A stretch of 64,000 nt of DNA from Nocardia cyriacigeorgica (GTDB taxonomy: Bacteria; Actinomycetota; Actinomycetes; Mycobacteriales; Mycobacteriaceae): NCBI RefSeq assembly GCF_010868145.1, contig NZ_JAAGUY010000001.1, positions 372,001 through 436,000 of the forward strand, read 5' to 3'. This document shows, piece after piece, positions 16,772-25,235 of the stretch. The notes beneath the pieces are model-generated. The model did not search any database. It was not told the origin of the DNA and worked only from the letters and a program-made list of their open reading frames with translations. A program made the position numbers and the translations under genes. The first letter of the stretch is position 1. Each line of letters begins with the position of its first letter.

Positions 16772-18049
16772 ATGGCGCCCCCAGGCCAGGTTGGTTTCGA
16801 GAAGAGAAATGCCGAGGAACCGATAGCCGTCACGGTCGTCAATGACACGGCGGGCTCGAGATCGATTCCCGCCGAAGTATGGTTCGCCTCGATTGCCGCA
16901 TTCCTCAACCGGACGACAGGGTTCCTGGCACTATTTTCGGCAGTCTTCTATAAGTCGATGGAACTGAGTGCTTCGGCGATATCGTTGGCACTGCTGGCGG
17001 TGGGAGTTTCCGGTGTCCTCGGCTCGCTGGCAGGTGGCTGGTCGGCGCTGCGGTTCGGGCCGTTGAACGTGATGATCGCCGGTTCCGTCCTCAACGCGCC
17101 GCTGCTGTTCTCGCTCGCGTTCGTGCCGACGGAACCCATGATCACCATCGTCATCGCCTCGCTGAGCGTGGCGGTGACACAGTCATTCATCGGACCCGCC
17201 GCGACCGTTGTGACGGAGTCGACTTATGCGGGCAGCACGCTGACGGCATTCGCCTTCTACCGCATCTTCTTCAACGTCGGAACGATGGTCGTTCCGGCCG
17301 TCACCGGTATCGTCGGCACGCACAACTTCGCGCCGATCTTCGTCCTGTCGTCGATGGGATCGCTGGCGACGGCGATCATGCTGTCGCGTCAACGGTCGCG
17401 AATCGCGGCAGCGATGGGGTATGCCGGGCGGCGGCGTAGCCGTGAGTCGACCTCGGCGTCGGAGCCGGACCGGTCATACGATCCCTACCGTCGGGTACGA
17501 CTGTGGGCCATCGTCATCGTCTTCGGCATCGCGATGCTCATTCATGCCACCAGCCTGAGCAGTATTCCGCTGTCGGTTCAGAGACTGGATCAAGGTGACC
17601 GGCTCTATACCATTTTGTTCCTGATCAACCCGGCCGTCATCATCTTTCTGGAACTGCCACTGAGTTTCCTGGTGGCCAAAATCAGATGGAATCATGCCTT
17701 CGGGCTCGGGGTCTTCATCAACGGCGCCGGACTCGCCCTGTGTGGCATCGGGACCGACTGGGCCGTCTGCATCATCGGATTCGTAATCTTCTCCATCGGT
17801 GAAGCTATTTTCGTCCCCCTGGTGAACGCATCCGTGGCGAACATTTCATCCGGTTCCGAGAACACGCGTTTCCAAGGTTATCTGTCCGGTGCGCAGTCGA
17901 TCGGATTCGCGACCGGACCTGGCATCGGGGCCTTCGGCGTTCTGCACAGTCCGTCGATTTTCTGGATCGCCATCGTGCTTTTTTCGCTGTTCGCCGGAGT
18001 GGCGGCGACAGTATCGGGAATCAAGATGCGGAGTAACCATGTCGAATAA
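16772..18049 (+). CDS. Major facilitator superfamily transporter
   Basis: A 425-residue protein with about 12 hydrophobic segments, a cytoplasmic loop between the two halves (RQRSRIAAAMGYAGRRRSRE to PDRSYDPYRRVR, about residues 205-245), and short soluble ends. Segment 2-3 contains GVLGSLAGGWSALRFGPLNV, corresponding to the G-x-x-x-D/G-R-x-G motif A region of the family, although the usual Asp is replaced. Such 12-helix proteins are proton-driven exporters of drugs or small metabolites. Its gene overlaps the downstream DUF6875-like gene by 11 nt, so the two act together, probably in export of a natural product or peptide. No strong Shine-Dalgarno precedes the ATG. Confidence 0.9.
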   Translation: MAPPGQVGFEKRNAEEPIAVTVVNDTAGSRSIPAEVWFASIAAFLNRTTGFLALFSAVFYKSMELSASAISLALLAVGVSGVLGSLAGGWSALRFGPLNVMIAGSVLNAPLLFSLAFVPTEPMITIVIASLSVAVTQSFIGPAATVVTESTYAGSTLTAFAFYRIFFNVGTMVVPAVTGIVGTHNFAPIFVLSSMGSLATAIMLSRQRSRIAAAMGYAGRRRSRESTSASEPDRSYDPYRRVRLWAIVIVFGIAMLIHATSLSSIPLSVQRLDQGDRLYTILFLINPAVIIFLELPLSFLVAKIRWNHAFGLGVFINGAGLALCGIGTDWAVCIIGFVIFSIGEAIFVPLVNASVANISSGSENTRFQGYLSGAQSIGFATGPGIGAFGVLHSPSIFWIAIVLFSLFAGVAATVSGIKMRSNHVE

Positions 18050-18791
18050 CTCGGTCGCGAGCTACATTTCCCCGACGGCCACGATGAATGCGCGGTCGTG
18101 TATCGGAAAGCGATCCGGGGTGGACTGGGTGAGCCTGTACGACGACGTCGACGAGTGCGCCAGCCGTTTTCCCGAGGCGCCAGGTCTGATCTCGTGGATC
18201 GAGGACTATCTGATCCGCCCGCACCAGAGTCTCGGCCGCACCGGCGCGGTGTGCCCCTTCGTGAAGCAGGCCGTTAAGGGACACACCATCTGGACCGCGT
18301 TCGTCTCCGGCGACACCGATCCGACCGTGGAGGCCATGCAGGACATGGTCGATGACGCCATGGACATCTACATCGATCTCATCGACACCGACAACAACAC
18401 ACCGCTGCACACCGTGGTGACGATTTTTCCGGATCTGACCGACTGCCGCCTGATCGAAGCGGTGCAGTCTGCCCGCAAGTCGCAGTTCGTCCAGCGGGGA
18501 CTCATGCTCGGTGAGTTCTATCCGGGATGCCAACAAACCGGGTTGTGGAACAAGGACTTCTTCCCGCTGGACTCGCCCATGCCGATGCTGGTGGTTCGGA
18601 AGATGATGAAATCGGATTTCCCGTTCCTGGCCAGCAGTCCGGAATGGCTTTACGCCTATCTGTCGCAGTACGCCCCGGACCTTCCGGCCCGGTTGCGCCG
18701 CGCCATCGCCGAGCGGCTCCACGTGCACGGCGACCTGACCGAGGCGATCGCTGAACTCCGCATCCACGAAATCAACCAGCGACTGGACTAG
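18039..18791 (+). CDS. DUF6875-like protein, translationally coupled to the MFS gene
   Basis: A 250-residue protein starting at an ATG inside the last codons of the MFS gene. The conserved core reads LISWIEDYLIRPHQSLGRTG, AVCPFVKQAVKG, VTIFPDLTDCRLIEAVQSAR, RGLMLGEFYPGC and FPLDSPMPMLVVRKMMKSDF, a pattern I associate with DUF6875 proteins found beside transporters and in biosynthetic loci. There is a conserved Cys in VCPFV but no recognised catalytic fold. The C-terminus is a helical extension (LRRAIAERLHVHGDL). Function unknown. The partner MFS suggests a role in resistance to, or production of, an exported compound. Confidence 0.65.
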   Translation: MSNNSVASYISPTATMNARSCIGKRSGVDWVSLYDDVDECASRFPEAPGLISWIEDYLIRPHQSLGRTGAVCPFVKQAVKGHTIWTAFVSGDTDPTVEAMQDMVDDAMDIYIDLIDTDNNTPLHTVVTIFPDLTDCRLIEAVQSARKSQFVQRGLMLGEFYPGCQQTGLWNKDFFPLDSPMPMLVVRKMMKSDFPFLASSPEWLYAYLSQYAPDLPARLRRAIAERLHVHGDLTEAIAELRIHEINQRLD

Positions 18792-18911
18792 ACACGGCCA
18801 GGCTGGTGTCGGATCTGAGTCGCATGATTCCGTGCAGCGGCGATAGCTCCCTGACCGGGCGATTGTGGCAATTATTCGGCAAACGATGTGTGCCGGCCAT
18901 ATCATGTCGCT

Positions 18912-19571
18912 ATGCCCACCTACGAGGATTCGGGTCCGGTGTCGGTGTTGGGTCGCGGTGTGCGGCAGACGGTCCTGGTGATCGGTATCTGCTCGGTGCT
19001 GCTCGGGGTCGCGGTGATGATGTGGCCCGATAAGTCGGTGAAGACCGTCGGGACTCTGGTGGGTGTGTATCTGCTGTTGGGAGCGGTGCTGCAGTTGACG
19101 ATCGCGTTCGGGTCGCGGTTGGGGCGTTTTCCGAGGTTCCTGATGTGCGTCGGGGGTGTGGTGTCGGCCGTCTCGGGTGTGTTGGCGTTCCGCAGCGGGG
19201 ACTGGGTGCTGCTGGTGGCGATGTGGCTGGGCGTGGCCTGGGCGGTGCGCGGTGTCGTGCATGCGATCGCCGCGGTCTGGGACGAGGACGACACCCCCGG
19301 GCGCGTCGTGCAGGAGATCATCGGACTGTGCACGCTGACCGTCGGCATAGTCGTGGCGATCGTTCCGTTCGATTCGGTCGACATCCTGGCCGCCACCGCC
19401 GGTAGCTGCATGATCGCTCTCGGTATCACCGAGATCCTCACCGCCCGTAAGGCACCGGCCGACGAACCGCCCCATATGGAACCGGTGCCTGCGCCACCGC
19501 CGCCACCTCGGTCCGCCTCCGATACCACCATCGTCATGCCACCCGGCAGCGGACACGCCATCGGGCACTGA
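18912..19571 (+). CDS. HdeD/DUF308-type membrane protein
   Basis: A 219-residue protein with six short hydrophobic segments (for example TVLVIGICSVLLGVAVMMWP, TLVGVYLLLGAVLQLTIAF and WVLLVAMWLGVAWAVRGVV) and a Pro-rich, probably cytoplasmic tail. The internal repeat of helix pairs with a Gly-x-Leu-Leu-Gly pattern is typical of HdeD/DUF308 acid-stress membrane proteins. The ATG at 18912 is taken as start because TATCAT (18899-18904) lies 6 nt before it, indicating a leaderless transcript; an upstream frame start would need the mRNA to begin inside that box. It stands alone between the DUF6875 gene and the protease. Function in actinobacteria is not established. Confidence 0.85.
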   Translation: MPTYEDSGPVSVLGRGVRQTVLVIGICSVLLGVAVMMWPDKSVKTVGTLVGVYLLLGAVLQLTIAFGSRLGRFPRFLMCVGGVVSAVSGVLAFRSGDWVLLVAMWLGVAWAVRGVVHAIAAVWDEDDTPGRVVQEIIGLCTLTVGIVVAIVPFDSVDILAATAGSCMIALGITEILTARKAPADEPPHMEPVPAPPPPPRSASDTTIVMPPGSGHAIGH

Positions 19572-19619
19572 ATTGCCGAACTGCTGGCGGGCCGGCCGCG
19601 CAGCGGGTTGACTTGCCGC

Positions 19620-21107
19620 ATGGGATCACCAGATCAGCGTCGTAATTCGCTCGGGCCGTCCGGCTTCCGGCCGCCGCCACGCACTCCGGCCGAACTGGTC
19701 GTCGTCACCCATGGCGCCGCCACAGCCATCGACACTGCCGCGCTGCGCGAGACCACCTCGACCGAGACGCGGCTGGGGGAGCTGCTACCGAATGCGGCGT
19801 TGACCCGGGTCTTCGGGCCCGCGCGGCGCCTGGAGCATCGGTTGGTGGGCACCGCGCAGGAACCCGGCGGCGGCGAGCTGCTGAACTATTTCACCGTCCG
19901 CGGCGTCGAGGGCGATCTGGATGCCGAGGCCGACCGGTTGCGTGCCGATGATGCTGTCGCGGCCGCGTATGTGAAACCGCCGGCCGAACCGCCCCTCGCG
20001 CCGCCGATCAGCAGCACCGTCGCTGATGTGGCTGCTCGCACCCTCACCGAACCGCCAGCGGTGACACCGGATTTCGGGCCACGGCAGGGCTATCTGGGAG
20101 CCGCACCGGAGGGGGTGAACGCGCAGTGGGCGTGGACGCGTCCCGGTGGGCGCGGCGCAGGTGTCCGTGTCATCGATGTCGAGGGCGCGTGGCGGTTCAC
20201 CCATGAGGATCTGCTCGACAATCAGGGCGGGGTCATCGGTGGCAGTCCATCACCGGATCTGGGGTGGCGCAATCACGGCACCGCTGTCGCGGGGCAGATC
20301 AGTGGCGACGTCAACGGATTCGGTGTCACCGGCATCGCGCCGGAGGCGGGGATTCGGGCGGTGTCGGTGTTCGGCGGTGGTGGGTCAGCGGCGGCGATCC
20401 GTTCTGCGGCCGACGCATTGGGTGCCGGTGACATTCTGCTGATCGAGCTGCATCGTCCGGGGCCGCGCCACAACTATGCCGGGCGGCCTGATCAGCGCGG
20501 CTACATCGCGATCGAATGGTGGCCCGATGACTGGGCTGCCATACGCTACGCCGTGGGCCGCGGGGTTGTCGTGGTGGAGGCCGCGGGCAATGGTGGTGAG
20601 GATCTGGACGCGGCGCTCTATGACAGCAAGCCTGCCCAGTTCCCGTCGTCGTGGCGCAATCCGTTTCGTGGTGGCGCCGCCGATTCCGGCGCGATCGTCG
20701 TCGGGGCGGGCGCACCACCGCCGGGCACCCATGGCCGCGATCACGGTCCGGCGCGCTCGCGGTTGGACTTCTCCAACTACGGCACCCGCCTCGACGCGCA
20801 GGGCTGGGGCCGTGAGGTCACCACCACCGGCTATGGCGACCTGCAGGGCGGCGCCGACGAGGACCTCTGGTACTCCGATACCTTCAGCGGCACCTCCAGC
20901 GCCTCACCCATCGTGGTCGGTGCGCTCGCCTGCTATCAGGGCCTGCTCGCCGCCGGCCCCGGCCGTCATACCCCAGCGCAGCTGCGTGATCGGCTGCGCG
21001 CCACCGGTTCCGCGCAGGCCGAGGCGCCGGGGCGGCCGGCGAGTCAGCGCATCGGCTCGCTGCCCGATGTGCGCGCGTTGATCGGAGATTCCGCGGCGGA
21101 TTCGTGA
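19620..21107 (+). CDS. Subtilisin-like serine protease (S8)
   Basis: Residues are counted from the ATG at 19620 (495 codons before the stop). The catalytic triad is complete: Asp in GVRVIDVEGAW, His in WRNHGTAVAGQISGD, Ser in FSGTSSASPIVVGALA; the oxyanion Asn lies in VVEAAGNGGEDL. No signal peptide is present, so it is either cytoplasmic or exported by another route. The N-terminal 150 residues (VTHGAATAIDTAALRETTST and RLEHRLVGTAQEPGGGELLN) are not a known prodomain and may be an inhibitor/chaperone region or a partner-binding region. A TTG at 19608 is an alternative start. A 45-bp piece of its 3' end is duplicated at 22507 (41 of 45 bases identical), showing that a second copy once existed. 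Confidence 0.9.
   Translation: MGSPDQRRNSLGPSGFRPPPRTPAELVVVTHGAATAIDTAALRETTSTETRLGELLPNAALTRVFGPARRLEHRLVGTAQEPGGGELLNYFTVRGVEGDLDAEADRLRADDAVAAAYVKPPAEPPLAPPISSTVADVAARTLTEPPAVTPDFGPRQGYLGAAPEGVNAQWAWTRPGGRGAGVRVIDVEGAWRFTHEDLLDNQGGVIGGSPSPDLGWRNHGTAVAGQISGDVNGFGVTGIAPEAGIRAVSVFGGGGSAAAIRSAADALGAGDILLIELHRPGPRHNYAGRPDQRGYIAIEWWPDDWAAIRYAVGRGVVVVEAAGNGGEDLDAALYDSKPAQFPSSWRNPFRGGAADSGAIVVGAGAPPPGTHGRDHGPARSRLDFSNYGTRLDAQGWGREVTTTGYGDLQGGADEDLWYSDTFSGTSSASPIVVGALACYQGLLAAGPGRHTPAQLRDRLRATGSAQAEAPGRPASQRIGSLPDVRALIGDSAADS
20978..21022 (+). repeat. 45-bp segment repeated at 22507
   Basis: Inside the protease gene, this segment encodes QLRDRLRATGSAQA. It matches 22507-22551 at 41 of 45 positions in the same orientation. 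Confidence 0.85.
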
Positions 21108-21144
21108 CCGTCGTCGGCGCGTGACGTGACCGAGATCAACTATA

Positions 21145-21187
21145 CGGTGGCGTATGGATGGGGTTACATTCTTTCTGTACGCCACCG
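21145..21187. promoter_or_regulatory. 10-bp perfect inverted repeat
   Basis: CGGTGGCGTA (21145-21154) and TACGCCACCG (21178-21187) are reverse complements separated by 23 nt. It lies between the protease stop and the DUF2867 start. It may be the protease terminator or an operator for the next gene; the loop is long for a terminator. Confidence 0.5.
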
Positions 21188-21226
21188 GATAGATCGGCAG
21201 CGCCGACCGGCCGAGGAGGCCACATC

Positions 21227-21745
21227 ATGGACAACCAGCCACGCACCGACCACATCGAGGCCCCCGAACAGTCCGGCGACGGCCCAATCGCGTTCCAGGA
21301 ACACGAGATTCCCACCGACATCCGCGCCCTCTTCGCGATCGCCGACCCCGATTACACCGACCTGTTCATCCTGCCCACCGACGCGACGTCGGCGGGCACG
21401 CCACATCAGTGGGCTCGCGCAGCGCTCGACGACGTCGCCGGGCGTGCCGGACAGTTCATCTGGCGTGTGCTGCTCGGGCTGCGATTGTCGTCGAGACGAT
21501 CACCGACCCACATTGCCGGGTGGCCGATCGTCGGCAGCGGCGAGAACTGGCTGGTTCTGCAAGCGCGCTCCTGGATGCTCACCGGAAACCTGGTGATCTA
21601 TGTCGATGCCACGCAGTGCGCACTCGCCACCGTCATCCGCTACGACCGGCGAATCGCCGAACCGATCTGGAATACCCTCTCCGCCAAGCATCGCAGCCTG
21701 GCCCCCGCACTTCTTCGCGACGCGTGGGCAGTCGTGCACCACTGA
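21227..21745 (+). CDS. DUF2867-like protein
   Basis: The ATG at 21227 follows GAGGAGG with about 7 nt spacing and gives 172 residues. The C-terminal half (ENWLVLQARSWMLTGNLVIY, VDATQCALATVIRYDRRIAE, IWNTLSAKHRSLAPALLRDA) matches the DUF2867 layout: strand, helix pair, and the closing H-R-x-L-x-P-x-L-L motif. The N-terminal half contains the ADPDYTDLFILP region. DUF2867 domains have a START/polyketide-cyclase-like fold with unknown ligands and are often annotated in Nocardia and Rhodococcus as free-standing genes. No neighbours suggest a pathway. Confidence 0.75.
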   Translation: MDNQPRTDHIEAPEQSGDGPIAFQEHEIPTDIRALFAIADPDYTDLFILPTDATSAGTPHQWARAALDDVAGRAGQFIWRVLLGLRLSSRRSPTHIAGWPIVGSGENWLVLQARSWMLTGNLVIYVDATQCALATVIRYDRRIAEPIWNTLSAKHRSLAPALLRDAWAVVHH

Positions 21746-21894
21746 GCGCGAGACCCACCCATCCGCTGCGATCGGCGAACAAGCAGATTCCGCCGCCGGC
21801 CGCCGCGCAGTCACGCCATTCAGGGGCCACCCTGACCCGTTTTGGGGGACGATGCCGGATGTGTGGGCGCACTGGCGGTCGTAACGTCGGCCGT

Positions 21895-22428
21895 ATGAGG
21901 TCAACCACGATGCCACTTGCAGCCATCGGCACCTATGCGACGGTTGCCAGTCTCGTTTTCGCGGTCACTGCCGCCGAGACGATCTTCTTGTATCCGAACA
22001 TGTTTCGAGACATACCGGAGTCGCTGGCGCTGTCCGAAGAGTTCATGACCGTGGTGGATATCGGAGCTGTGATGCGCCCGATGGGCGGGGTGATGACACT
22101 GTGCGCGATGATCGCGATCGTGGTCGCGCTGTGGGCGCGGCAGGCGCGGGGGTGGATCACCGCATCGCTGGTATTCCTGGTCGGTAGTCAGTTCCTGTCG
22201 ATCCTCTACCAGTGGCCGCGGGCGAGCATCTTCGGCGAACGAGACGAGCACACCCTGCAGGAGGTCGAGAAGGCGGCGACGGAATTCCTCGTAGGACACG
22301 GATTCCGGATCGCCGCATCGCTCGCGACAGCGGTATTGGCGATAGCTGCGGTGTTCTCGATCTACCGTGCCCGCGTGCTGGCGGAGGCGCGAGCGAGTTC
22401 CTCGGGCGAGCATGCCCTCGTGAGTTGA
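21895..22428 (+). CDS. Four-helix membrane protein, DUF1772-like
   Basis: A 177-residue protein with hydrophobic segments at about residues 8-30, 60-82, 88-108 and 145-165. It keeps the pattern of DUF1772/anthrone-oxygenase-like membrane proteins: a first helix with an acidic residue (AVTAAETIFLYPNMF), then FMTVVDIGAVMRPMGGVM, and later SILYQWPRASIFGERDEHT. No cofactor ligands can be named. The start is taken at the ATG of MRSTTMPLAAIG because the first helix follows at once; the sequence upstream is non-coding. Function unknown. Confidence 0.6.
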   Translation: MRSTTMPLAAIGTYATVASLVFAVTAAETIFLYPNMFRDIPESLALSEEFMTVVDIGAVMRPMGGVMTLCAMIAIVVALWARQARGWITASLVFLVGSQFLSILYQWPRASIFGERDEHTLQEVEKAATEFLVGHGFRIAASLATAVLAIAAVFSIYRARVLAEARASSSGEHALVS

Positions 22429-22506
22429 TCTTCAACCACCGGGTTTGCGCAGATTGCGGTGGCGCGGGCGTTCTGGTCCGCGATCACCGGTCGAACTTGC
22501 CAAGCC

Positions 22507-22551
22507 GCAGCTGTGTGATCGTCTGCGCGCCACCGGTTCTGCACAGGCCGA
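22507..22551 (+). repeat. Duplicated piece of the S8 protease gene
   Basis: 41 of 45 bases match 20978-21022. It encodes QLCDRLRATGSAQAD in one frame and directly abuts the truncated PhyH gene, marking the recombination junction. Confidence 0.85.
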
Positions 22552-22552
22552 C

Positions 22553-23215
22553 GGAGCCCGACCACCCGGGCACCTGGTCGGGGCCGGTGGTCGGGCTCGG
22601 CGACTTCGACCAGCAACTATTCATCGACGCCGCGAACACACCGGCCCTGCACGCCGCCTTCGACACCCTCGTCGGACCACAACGGTGGCGGCCACGAAAC
22701 GATCTCGGCGGCTTCGTGATCCGATTCCCCGCCGACTACACCGCCGTCCTGGACGGCTGGCACGTCGATGTCAGCTATCCCGGTGCCGAATCCGCCCCAA
22801 CCGACTACCTCACCTGGCGTGCCAACATCGCCTCCCGCGACCGTGCCCTGTTGATGCTGTTCCTGTTCACCGATTCCGGTGAGCAGGATGCGCCGACCCG
22901 CCTGCGTATCGGTTCACACCACGACGTCGCACAAGTCCTCGCACCCGCAGGCGAGGAAGGTCTCGACGCCCGCACCCTCGCCGCCCGCGCCGATGCCGCC
23001 TCCGTCCATCGCGAGGTCACCTATGCCACCGGCGCCGCAGGTGACGTCTACCTGTGTCACCCGTTCCTCGTCCACGCCGGTCAACCCAACCGTGGCTCGG
23101 CGCCCCGCATCCTCAGCCATCCCAAACTCGCTCCTGCCGAACCACTGCGCCTCGGTGGACCCGAAGGGCATGTTCACCGGTCGAACTCGCCATCCGGCGA
23201 GCGTTACGCCGCTGA
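22553..23215 (+). pseudogene. 5'-truncated phytanoyl-CoA dioxygenase-like gene
   Basis: The frame encodes a PhyH-type Fe(II)/2-oxoglutarate dioxygenase from about its 35th residue onward: PVVGLGDFDQQLFIDAANTP, LDGWHVDVSYPG (iron-binding H-x-D), LLMLFLFTDSGEQDAPTRLR and CHPFLVHAGQPNRGSAPR (second iron His and the 2OG-binding Arg). Its N-terminus is replaced by the protease fragment at 22507-22551 and no ATG or GTG with a Shine-Dalgarno lies in frame before the conserved core. After RLGGPEGH the frame runs past the normal end of the family into the next gene's start. The catalytic residues are intact, so the loss may be recent. Confidence 0.7.
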
Positions 23216-23242
23216 CCAGGACTGTTCGGATATTCTGCGACG

Positions 23243-23785
23243 ATGGCGACCAGTGCAACCGTGCGGATCTCCCGTTTGCGCGCGCTCATCGAGCACCCCA
23301 ACACCGGCGACGGTGAACGCGCCACCGCCCAGCGCATGCTCGACCGGATCCTGGCCAAGGCCGGGCACGAGCCCGTGGGTGATCGCACCTACGGCAATCG
23401 GCACCACCGTGTCGGCCGGCACGCCGATATCGACCGTATCGCCGATATGATCCGCGACGACATCGTCCTCGCCCGCGCCACCTTCGCCCCAGGCGCCACC
23501 CGCCCGGGTGAACCCGCCCTGCGCGACCCGCTCGGTGATGCACCATCCCAGATCACCTACACCGTCGACACGCCCCATCACAGCTGCATCGACGTCACCA
23601 TCGACAACATCCCGCCGGACTGGGGGTGGGTGCACGAGGACGGCATCGACATCATCAGCCCCGCTCTCCAAGAACTCGCCGACGAGCTGGCCGAGATCAT
23701 GAACGGCTACAACCGCGATGGCAGTGATATCGACAAACGCTTCTTCGGTCGCGTACGGATCCCGCATTTGACCCTGGTCTGGTAG
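23243..23785 (+). CDS. Protein with DUF2786-like N-terminal domain
   Basis: A 180-residue protein starting MATSATVRISRLRALIEHPN. The first 40 residues (RISRLRALIEHPNTGDGERA then TAQRMLDRILAKAG) resemble the DUF2786 helical domain: K/R-x-x-L-R-A-L, a short loop, then an A-x-x-M-L-x-R-I helix. The C-terminal 80 residues (YTVDTPHHSCIDVTIDNIPP, DWGWVHEDGIDIISPALQEL, ending RIPHLTLVW) are conserved-looking but unassigned. No membrane segment or signal peptide is present. It directly follows the PhyH pseudogene; the start codon lies inside the old PhyH frame extension. Function unknown. Confidence 0.6.
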   Translation: MATSATVRISRLRALIEHPNTGDGERATAQRMLDRILAKAGHEPVGDRTYGNRHHRVGRHADIDRIADMIRDDIVLARATFAPGATRPGEPALRDPLGDAPSQITYTVDTPHHSCIDVTIDNIPPDWGWVHEDGIDIISPALQELADELAEIMNGYNRDGSDIDKRFFGRVRIPHLTLVW

Positions 23786-23860
23786 GCCGGACCGCCCACC
23801 GGCGGAGCGAAGTCACGCGATCAGCAGACCGGCGCGCATCACCCCTTGTCGAACACTGGT

Positions 23861-23886
23861 GTACGAGTTAGGCTCGTTACTCGTAC
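23861..23886. promoter_or_regulatory. Palindromic operator GTACGAGT-N10-ACTCGTAC
   Basis: Perfect 8-bp arms (23861-23868 and 23879-23886). A second element CGTAC-N6-GTACG follows at about 23883-23898. The half site TGTACGAGnTAGG recurs in the promoter of the TetR gene at 25220, which makes that TetR the likely ligand. Confidence 0.55.
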
Positions 23887-23917
23887 GTTGTAGTACGGGT
23901 TTCCGGAGGAGGCGGAG

Positions 23918-23995
23918 ATGACGCACACGACGAAACCCACCGCGCCGGAATCGGAATCCGTTGCGGGCGTGGTGAAGGGATTCGTACGCCACTAG
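23918..23995 (+). CDS. 25-residue ORF with strong Shine-Dalgarno upstream of the DHFR-like gene
   Basis: ATG at 23918 to TAG at 23993, encoding MTHTTKPTAPESESVAGVV then KGFVRH, preceded by GGAGGAGGCGGAG. It follows the palindromic operator by 31 nt and ends 41 nt before the RibD/DHFR-like gene. It could be a leader peptide or the stump of a deleted gene; the peptide itself has no recognised motif. Confidence 0.35.
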   Translation: MTHTTKPTAPESESVAGVVKGFVRH

Positions 23996-24036
23996 GCGAT
24001 GGCTGACTGATTCGACGAGCACCCGAGGAGGGCAAC

Positions 24037-24615
24037 ATGACCGTGACCTACACCTTCGACGTCTTCTCCAGTCTCGATGGCTTCGGTGCCGCGGGCGGTG
24101 ATTGGACCGGCTACTGGGGCAAGCAGGGCCCGGAGTTGCTCGAGCATCGAGCCGGGCTGTTCGATGATGCGCAGCGGATGGTGCTCGGCGCGAACACGTA
24201 TCGGTTGTTCGCACAGATGCTGGCGGCGAGCACCGAGGACTCAGAGGTGCGCGACCCGTGGGTGACCCGGATGGTGAACATGCCGGCGACAGTGGTGTCA
24301 TCGACATTGACCGGGCCACTCGACTGGCCGGATGCGACCATCGCCAGCGGTGACGCGGTCGATGTGGTGGCCCGGCTGAAACAGGAGTCGACGGTGCCGT
24401 TGCGGTCGCACGGCAGCTTGTCGATGAACCGGGCATTGATGGCGGCCGGGCTGGTCGACCGCGTGCAGGTGACCCTGTTCCCAGTGATCACCGGCGCAAC
24501 CGGACTGGCGCCCATCTTCGAAGGCGCAGCCGATTTCGACCTCGACCTGATCGATACCCGTACCCTCGACCACAACATCCAAGAACTCACCTACCGACCC
24601 ACCCTCCACCCCTGA
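24037..24615 (+). CDS. RibD C-terminal/dihydrofolate reductase-like protein
   Basis: A 192-residue protein with GAGGAGGGCAAC before the ATG. TFDVFSSLDGFGAAGGDWTG is the first strand and substrate loop of RibD_C/DHFR-like proteins; RMVLGANTYRLFAQML and LRSHGSLSMNRALMAAGLVD correspond to the NADPH-binding G-G/G-S segments, and LFPVITGATGLAPIF closes the fold. Members act as NADPH-dependent reductases; only a few have known substrates, and this one is more likely a stress or xenobiotic reductase than a folate or riboflavin enzyme. It is convergent with the TetR gene at 24627, only 11 nt apart, and has a TetR-type palindrome upstream. Confidence 0.88.
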   Translation: MTVTYTFDVFSSLDGFGAAGGDWTGYWGKQGPELLEHRAGLFDDAQRMVLGANTYRLFAQMLAASTEDSEVRDPWVTRMVNMPATVVSSTLTGPLDWPDATIASGDAVDVVARLKQESTVPLRSHGSLSMNRALMAAGLVDRVQVTLFPVITGATGLAPIFEGAADFDLDLIDTRTLDHNIQELTYRPTLHP

Positions 24616-24626
24616 CCCGCGAGGGC

Positions 24627-25220
24627 CTACGGGTCGTTCGGCGGCGCAACGGCGAGAATCGACTGCACGGTGGCAGTGACGACGCGGTTGGCCTCCGAAT
24701 CCTTCAGCCTGCCTGCCCGCAGGTCCTCGGCGGCACCGTGTAGGACGTGGTGGACGACGTCAACCAGCCAGGTGATCGGGAGGTCGGTGCGGAACACTCC
24801 TTGGCCCTGGCCACGGCCGATCAGATCCTGGATCCGAGCCGCCGCCGCCCCGTGCAGTTCGCGCACGCGCCCGGCCGGTAACACACCCTGGGCCGCGGTG
24901 GCCAAGGACGCGGACTCGGCGACCAGCGTCCAACTGGAGTCCAGCAGCCGGGCCAACGCCGCGCGCGCGTCTCCGCTGAGGTCGACGGCAGCCAGCGCCT
25001 GCTCACCGACCCGGAACGCCTCGACCAGCGCTGCCTCGACCAGTTCCGGGCGGGTACGGAAGTGTCCGTACAACGTCATCCGTCCTACCCCGGCAGCCTT
25101 GGCGATCTCGTCGGTCGTCGCGTCCGGGTTGCTGCCGAGGGCGGCACGCGCGGCGGCGACGATCCTGGCGATGTTGCGTTCGGCGTCGGCGCGCCGACGC
25201 GGGCTGGAAACAGTCGACAT
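24627..25220 (-). CDS. TetR-family regulator
   Basis: A 197-residue protein: N-terminal RNIARIVAAARAALGSNPDA then TTDEIAKAAGVGRMTLYGHF is a canonical TetR helix-turn-helix, followed by a helical C-terminal domain with the TetR_C pattern (TLVAESASLATAAQGVLPAG, DVVHHVLHGAAEDLRAG). It is divergent from the alcohol dehydrogenase at 25345 with 124 nt between, where a TACA/TGTA inverted repeat lies. The same half site occurs upstream of the DHFR-like gene, so both neighbours may be controlled by it. The ligand is unknown. Confidence 0.9.
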   Translation of the reverse strand: MSTVSSPRRRADAERNIARIVAAARAALGSNPDATTDEIAKAAGVGRMTLYGHFRTRPELVEAALVEAFRVGEQALAAVDLSGDARAALARLLDSSWTLVAESASLATAAQGVLPAGRVRELHGAAAARIQDLIGRGQGQGVFRTDLPITWLVDVVHHVLHGAAEDLRAGRLKDSEANRVVTATVQSILAVAPPNDP

Positions 25221-25235
25221 ACCACCACCCTATCT

